Below are positions 4,714 to 6,469 of a stretch of 6,469 nt of DNA, piece by piece. The notes under the pieces were generated by a model that saw only the letters and a list, made by a program, of their open reading frames with translations, ran no database searches and had not been told where the DNA came from. The stretch covers positions 1 to 6,469 of the forward strand of contig PKUY01000223.1 of the NCBI GenBank assembly GCA_003131705.1, given 5' to 3'. The first letter of the stretch is position 1. Each line of letters begins with the position of its first letter. The stretch is from Acidobacteriota bacterium (GTDB lineage Bacteria; Acidobacteriota; Terriglobia; Acidiferrales; UBA7541). The translations under genes were made by a program, and so were the position numbers.

Positions 4714-6469
4714 ATGACACCGGAGGCTAGACTGCGCGTGGAAGGGTCGAGCGGTACCGCAGCTCATGGCGCGGCCACTGTTTCTCGCCCGGGTATCGAG
4801 TCTCAGGTCGAGCACGCTCTAAATCGCAGCGTTAACTGGTTTTTGTCCGCCCAAAGCGAGGACGGTTATTGGTGGGGCGAATTGGAAGCGGATACCACTC
4901 TGGAATCCGATTACATCCTGTATCTCCACGTTCTCGGCGATTTGAAATCCGAGAAAGTCGCGAAACTCGCGAAATATATTCGTGATCGCCAGCTCCCCAA
5001 TGGCGGATGGAATATATTTTACGGCGGTCCGGCGGAGCTAAACGCTACCGTAAAAGCCTGGGTCGCCCTTCGTCTCGCCGGCGATTTGGCTACATCCCCG
5101 CATCTGGAGCGGGCCCGGATCAGGATTCACGAATTGGGTGGTCTTGAAGCCACCAATTCCTACGTTCGTTTTTATCTCGCTATGGTGGGTGCGATCAGTT
5201 GGGATTTCGTCCCAGCCATTCCGCCCGAATTGATGCTCCTCCCGGACTGGCTCCCGATAAATCTTTACGATATGTCGTCCTGGACGCGTGGAATCGTGAT
5301 CCCGCTGGCTATTGTTTACGCGGATAAGCCGAGTTGGCGCTTGCCGGAAAACGTCACCGTTACTGAACTTTTCATAGCTCCTGGCAAGACGCCGCCTTCA
5401 TTGGCGTGGGATAAGCGCGTCATATCGTGGAAGAATCTTTTCCTGGCTGTGGATCGCGGCGTGAAGCTTTACGAGAACTCGCCGTGGAAACCTTTCCGCA
5501 AAGTCGCTCTTAGTCTCGCGCGCAAATGGATGTTGGAACGTCTGGAGCGCAGCGAAGGCTTGGCCACAATCTATCCTGCGATGATGAATTCGATTTTTGC
5601 GCTGCTGGCCGAGGGCGGTGACACAACCGATCCGTTGCTCGCCCGCGAAATTCGTTTTCTCGCGCGCTACGAGATCGAGGAGAAAGACACGCTGCGCGTC
5701 CAGCCGTGCATTTCTCCGCTGTGGGACACGGCCATCGCCATGGTTTCGCTCGAAGAGGCAGGGCTTGATCCCGCGCATCCGTCTCTGCTGGCGGCTTCGC
5801 GCTGGCTGGTCGACAACCAGATTCTCGGTTCCGGCGATTGGCAGGTAAAGAATCCTAATGCCGAGCCCGGTGGCTGGGCGTTCGAATTTCGCAACGATTT
5901 TTATCCCGATGTGGACGATACGGCATTCGTGCTGATGGCGCTTGGCCACGTCGCCGATCCGCAACCTGCGCGGCTCCGAGCCTCCATTCGCCGTGGGCTG
6001 GCTTGGCTCGCGAGCATGCAGAATGGCGACGGGGGCTGGGGCGCGTTCGATCACGAGAACAATCGGCAGTTTCTCAACCACATTCCCTTCGCCGACCATA
6101 ACGCAATGCTCGATCCTTCGACCGCCGATGTCACCGCGCGGGCCGTCGAGTGCCTCGGACAAATGGGATGGCCCGCGACCCATCCAGTGATCGAGCGCGC
6201 CCGTGCATTTCTAATGAAGGAGCAAGAGGCGGATGGCTCCTGGTTTGGGCGATGGGGTGTGAATTACGTGTATGGCACTAGCGGTGTGCTGCGGGCCCTC
6301 GATGCCGTCGGACTCGGGTCGCTGCCTGCGTGCAATCGGGCCGCCGGATGGCTACGCTCGGTGCAGAATTCGGACGGCGGATTCGGAGAATCGGTTCTGT
6401 CCTACTACGATCCTGCATTCAAAGCGAAGGGGAAGAGCACCGCCTCCCAAACCGCCTGGGGTCTGATAG
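4714..6469 (+). CDS. shc: Squalene-hopene cyclase, truncated by the right window edge
   Basis: The frame from the ATG at 4714 stays open to the last base (585 codons). The enzyme cyclises squalene to hopene or hopanol at the inner membrane, the committing step of hopanoid synthesis. The proton-donor motif DVDDTA is at 399-404, so Asp401 matches Asp376 of the Alicyclobacillus acidocaldarius enzyme. A constant offset of 25 also places Phe390, Trp514 and Tyr520 on that enzyme's Phe365, Trp489 and Tyr495. Other family blocks are SEDGYWWGELEAD (near 48-60), YDMSSWTRGIVIPL, SPLWDT, MQNGDGGWGAFD, NHIPFADHNAMLDP, DGSWFGRWGVNYVYGT and STASQTAW. QW-type repeats recur. The position of Alicyclobacillus His451 is Arg476 here, and that of Glu45 is Asp66. 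By comparison about 70 C-terminal residues are missing, including the Phe601/Phe605 region. The gene probably has its own promoter. No other hopanoid genes are visible. Confidence 0.95.
   Translation, partial: MTPEARLRVEGSSGTAAHGAATVSRPGIESQVEHALNRSVNWFLSAQSEDGYWWGELEADTTLESDYILYLHVLGDLKSEKVAKLAKYIRDRQLPNGGWNIFYGGPAELNATVKAWVALRLAGDLATSPHLERARIRIHELGGLEATNSYVRFYLAMVGAISWDFVPAIPPELMLLPDWLPINLYDMSSWTRGIVIPLAIVYADKPSWRLPENVTVTELFIAPGKTPPSLAWDKRVISWKNLFLAVDRGVKLYENSPWKPFRKVALSLARKWMLERLERSEGLATIYPAMMNSIFALLAEGGDTTDPLLAREIRFLARYEIEEKDTLRVQPCISPLWDTAIAMVSLEEAGLDPAHPSLLAASRWLVDNQILGSGDWQVKNPNAEPGGWAFEFRNDFYPDVDDTAFVLMALGHVADPQPARLRASIRRGLAWLASMQNGDGGWGAFDHENNRQFLNHIPFADHNAMLDPSTADVTARAVECLGQMGWPATHPVIERARAFLMKEQEADGSWFGRWGVNYVYGTSGVLRALDAVGLGSLPACNRAAGWLRSVQNSDGGFGESVLSYYDPAFKAKGKSTASQTAWGLI

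Noticed and set aside
4698..4730. Ten-codon upstream ORF overlapping the cyclase start
   Set aside because: It has no ribosome site of its own, and a short ATG frame in this position is expected by chance.
5398..6183. Antisense open frame of 261 codons inside the cyclase gene
   Set aside because: It lies wholly within the well-supported cyclase coding region; its product is rich in Arg and His without domain motifs, as expected of a shadow frame in GC-rich DNA.

Overview
The window is bacterial, moderately GC-rich (about 55-60% by eye) and densely coded. It carries envelope-lipid genes: two lipid A acyltransferases, an ArnT/PMT-type membrane glycosyltransferase and a squalene-hopene cyclase. 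LpxD and an LpxL-type acyltransferase imply an LPS-bearing (Gram-negative, diderm) cell, and the cyclase implies hopanoid synthesis. The style of the proteins and their arrangement recall Acidobacteriota. That assignment is inference from memory of the families; another hopanoid-making diderm phylum is possible.

Layout. (1) Positions 3-473 (+) hold the C-terminal part of an alpha/beta-hydrolase-fold protein cut by the left edge. Its nucleophile elbow carries Asp instead of Ser, and no His is present where the catalytic one should be. (2) Positions 470-2146 (-) encode a 558-residue multi-pass glycosyltransferase of the GT39/ArnT type, whose stop codon overlaps the hydrolase stop tail to tail. 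(3) Positions 2147-2276 are a divergent promoter region with a 22-bp near-palindrome. (4) Positions 2277-3182 and 3222-4244 (+) are an LpxL/HtrB-type acyltransferase and lpxD, 39 bp apart and probably one transcript, followed by a candidate intrinsic terminator at 4339-4358. (5) Positions 4245-4713 (469 bp) hold no recognisable large gene. They contain that terminator, a possible 44-residue single-pass membrane microprotein (4381-4515), a good sigma70-like promoter (4505-4534) and a roughly 170-nt structured leader. (6) From 4714 to the right edge (+) runs a squalene-hopene cyclase gene, open to the last base, with about 70 C-terminal residues outside the window.

How the genes fit together. 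LpxD adds the N-linked hydroxyacyl chain to the UDP-glucosamine lipid A precursor. The LpxL-type enzyme adds a secondary acyl chain at a late step. The GT39 protein probably decorates a lipid or glycan on the periplasmic side of the inner membrane. Squalene-hopene cyclase makes the hopanoid that can order lipid A-rich outer membranes. The theme is outer-membrane lipid construction. I see no mobile element, CRISPR array, tRNA or rRNA, and no clear evidence of an unknown multi-gene system. The most unusual items are the degenerate hydrolase, the small membrane ORF, the long cyclase leader and the palindrome between the divergent genes.
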